Origin: CAIWHR01 sp039915505
GTDB taxonomy: Bacteria; Pseudomonadota; Gammaproteobacteria; Burkholderiales; Casimicrobiaceae
Direction: 5' to 3'
DNA: 8,348 bases
Assembly: GCA_039915505.1 (NCBI GenBank)
Contig: JBDSND010000053.1
Coordinates: forward strand, 1 to 8,348
Below the pieces are notes generated by a model. The model saw only the letters and a list, made by a program, of their open reading frames with translations. It searched no databases and was not told the DNA's origin. The position numbers and the translations under genes were made by a program. Position 1 is the stretch's first letter. Every line of letters starts with the position of its first letter. Of this stretch, positions 6,923-8,348 are shown in pieces.

Positions 6923-8155
6923 ATGCAATCCAGACCCAATCTTAATCGCCGCCGCGTGCTCGCGACCGGCGCCGGCGCTGTCGCCCTGGCCGCGCTACCC
7001 CGTTTCGTGTTCGCCCAATCGGCCGGCACCTTGCGCATCGGCTCGCTCTGTCCCGTTTCCGGTGGCGGGAGCACCTATGGCAGCGGCATGCAAAAGGCCA
7101 TCGAGATCGCGCTCGCGGAGGTGAATGCCGCCGGTGGGGCCGCGGGCCGCAAGCTGGAGCTCTTCTCGGAAGACAGCCAGACCAAGCCCGAGGCGGCGGT
7201 GCTGGCCGCGAAGAAACTGATCGAGGTGAACAAGGTGCAGGCGATCCTCGGCACGTGGTCATCGGGCGTGACCCTGGCGGTGATGCCGCTCACCGACGCC
7301 GCCGGTATCATCGAGATGAACACGTCCGGCGCCCCGGCGATCTCGACCCTCGACACTAAGGACCTCGTGTGGCGCTTCCAGGCCACCAACGACCAGATTG
7401 GGGCCGCTTTCGCCGCCGCCGCCGAGAAGCGCGGCTTCAAGCGCGCCGCCACGATGGCCTTCAACAATGCCTCCGGCATCGGCAATACCGAAGGCTTCAA
7501 GAAAATTTGGGAAAAGAAGTACGGCAAGGTCGTGGCGAGCGTGGTCTACGAGCCCAACCGTCCGAGCTATCGCAGCGAGTTGCAGCAGATCCTGGCCGCG
7601 AAACCCGATGTCATCGTCACCGGCTCCTACCTGCCGGACTCCACCATCATCCTGCGCGAGTGGTTCCAGTCCGGACAGGACGTCAAGTGGGTCATGCCGG
7701 GCTGGGCCGCCAACGCGGACCTCGTCAAGGCGCTCGGCAACGACGCTGTCGAAGGCGTGATCGCCGTCGACGCCATCTCGAACGAAGGCGCGCCGTCCTA
7801 CAAGCACCTCGACGCCGAATACCAAAAGGCTATGGGCAAGCCGGTCGCGACCAACGTCTACGCAGCCATGACCTACGACATGGTGATCTCGCTGGCGCTG
7901 GCGGCCGAGGCCGCGGGCGCCAATGCAGGGCCCACGGAGATCACGACTAAAATCCGCGACGTGTCGAACCCACCCGGCACCAAGGTCTTCTCCTTTGCCG
8001 AGGGCAAGAAGCTGCTGGCGCAGAAGCAGAAGGTGAATTACGAAGGAGCCTCAAGCCGGCTCGACTTCGACAAGTTCGGCGACGTGATGCCCGATTTCGG
8101 CATGTACGTGATCGAAAAGGGCCAGATCGTGCGCAAGGACGTGATCTCGCTCTGA
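6923..8155 (+). CDS. Tat-exported ABC-type substrate-binding protein, Liv/amide family (Peripla_BP_6)
   Basis: Periplasmic receptor that would deliver a small ligand, typically an amino acid, amide or related compound, to an ABC importer. Length is 410 aa, normal for the family. Seen: a twin-arginine signal peptide with NRRRVLA (8-14; R9 and R10), a hydrophobic stretch to about residue 25, and a likely cleavage after VFA (29-31). The mature two-lobed domain starts with TLRIGSLCPVSGGGSTYG (36-53), and AILGTWSSGVT (107-117) places S113/S114 where LivJ-type proteins contact the ligand. Also seen are FNNASGIGN, DVIVTGSYLPDS and a family-like end, VIEKGQIVRKDVISL. The ATG at 6923 has a good ribosome site. 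It follows the amidohydrolase by 114 bp on the same strand. No permease or ATPase gene is in the window, and the next gene is convergent, so its transporter must be encoded elsewhere. Ligand unknown; a proline-containing peptide or related compound is a context guess only. Confidence 0.92.
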   Translation: MQSRPNLNRRRVLATGAGAVALAALPRFVFAQSAGTLRIGSLCPVSGGGSTYGSGMQKAIEIALAEVNAAGGAAGRKLELFSEDSQTKPEAAVLAAKKLIEVNKVQAILGTWSSGVTLAVMPLTDAAGIIEMNTSGAPAISTLDTKDLVWRFQATNDQIGAAFAAAAEKRGFKRAATMAFNNASGIGNTEGFKKIWEKKYGKVVASVVYEPNRPSYRSELQQILAAKPDVIVTGSYLPDSTIILREWFQSGQDVKWVMPGWAANADLVKALGNDAVEGVIAVDAISNEGAPSYKHLDAEYQKAMGKPVATNVYAAMTYDMVISLALAAEAAGANAGPTEITTKIRDVSNPPGTKVFSFAEGKKLLAQKQKVNYEGASSRLDFDKFGDVMPDFGMYVIEKGQIVRKDVISL

Positions 8156-8348
8156 CTTCCGGGACGCCATCCGCCCGACTCGATGATCACGCGTTCGATG
8201 TTTAGCGTCGCGGCGTTCGCGAGGTCGGCGTTCGCGAGGTCGGCGTTCGTTAGGTCGGCGTTCGCAAGGTCGGCGTTTGTGAGGTCGGCGTTCGCGAGGT
8301 CGGCGTTCGTTAGGTCGGCGTTCGCAAGGTCGGCGTTTGTGAGGTCGG
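8038..8348 (-). CDS. Pentapeptide-repeat protein, C-terminal part only
   Basis: The start lies beyond the right edge, so only the C-terminal end is seen. Read on the minus strand, 8212-8348 encodes consecutive A-D-L-x-N pentapeptides, with x alternating Thr and Ala; nine central leucines are visible (codons from 8341 down to 8221). This is the pentapeptide-repeat pattern A(D/N)LXX, which folds into a right-handed quadrilateral beta-helix. The final repeats degrade to ANAATLN, followed by a non-repeat tail, IERVIIESGGWRPG and onward. The first in-frame stop is TAA at 8040-8038, so the last 39 codons lie antisense within the end of the binding-protein gene, an unusual 118-bp convergent overlap. 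Neither other minus-strand frame gives a credible protein; one hits TAA at 8204-8202 and TGA at 8189-8187. Function is unknown: the family ranges from gyrase-interacting proteins to many uncharacterised ones. A frameshifted or decaying gene is possible. Confidence 0.7.
   Translation of the reverse strand, partial: DLTNADLANADLTNADLANADLTNADLANADLTNADLANADLANAATLNIERVIIESGGWRPGSQSEITSLRTIWPFSITYMPKSGITSPNLSKSSRLEAPS
8221..8348. repeat. Nested tandem repeat: 60-bp identical blocks of 15-bp units
   Basis: Bases 8221-8280 and 8281-8340 are identical, and 8341-8348 begins a third copy that runs off the edge. Each 60-bp block contains four 15-bp units sharing GTCGGCGTT; they differ at the neighbouring bases. 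The repeats encode the pentapeptides of the minus-strand gene. The array decays leftward, to about 8206. Identity of whole 60-bp blocks, including third codon positions, suggests recent duplication or homogenisation. Confidence 0.95.

Noticed and set aside
8206..8348. CRISPR array or plus-strand repeat protein (repeating RSAFA/RSAFV)
   Set aside because: There are no unique spacers between repeats, and the 15-bp period is a codon multiple. The minus-strand translation gives the exact A-D-L-x-N pentapeptide pattern, which explains the repeat better than the plus-strand reading.

Overview
The window is GC-rich bacterial DNA, roughly two-thirds G+C by eye, with one clearly AT-rich intergenic stretch near 1540-1612. 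Gene content points to a member of the Pseudomonadota: a long type B PutA, an Lrp/AsnC regulator, a Tat-exported Liv-type binding protein and a COG1228 amidohydrolase. Nothing visible settles the class. There are no tRNA or rRNA genes, no insertion sequence and no CRISPR array.

Layout. On the minus strand, 85-924 encodes a YddG-like amino-acid exporter and 977-1492 an Lrp/AsnC regulator; they are 52 bp apart and probably co-transcribed. A shared divergent control region (1493-1684) separates them from a plus-strand series. This series holds putA (1685-5419, proline dehydrogenase plus glutamate-semialdehyde dehydrogenase), a metal-dependent amidohydrolase of the group that includes prolidases (5561-6808), and a periplasmic amino-acid/amide binding protein (6923-8155). 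At the right edge, on the minus strand, is the C-terminal end of a pentapeptide-repeat protein (8038-8348). It has no start codon inside the window and is recognised from its 15-bp repeats.

How it fits together. The core reads as a proline-use locus. The binding protein could capture an amino acid or peptide, the amidohydrolase could release proline from Xaa-Pro dipeptides, and PutA oxidises proline to glutamate. This PutA lacks the N-terminal ribbon-helix-helix domain with which trifunctional PutA represses its own gene. The divergent Lrp-type gene sits where PutR, the proline-responsive activator of putA, sits in alphaproteobacteria, and is the obvious regulator. The exporter may relieve amino-acid excess under the same control. 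The links through the amidohydrolase, binding protein and exporter are inferred from position, not shown.

Most unusual. The pentapeptide gene has a nested repeat: 15-bp units, a 30-bp alternation at protein level, and a 60-bp block present in two identical copies with a third beginning at the window edge. Its reading frame overlaps the end of the binding-protein gene. I do not see convincing evidence of an entirely new system. The most useful leads are the PutA/Lrp/prolidase-like association, the operator-like palindrome before putA, and the pentapeptide gene.
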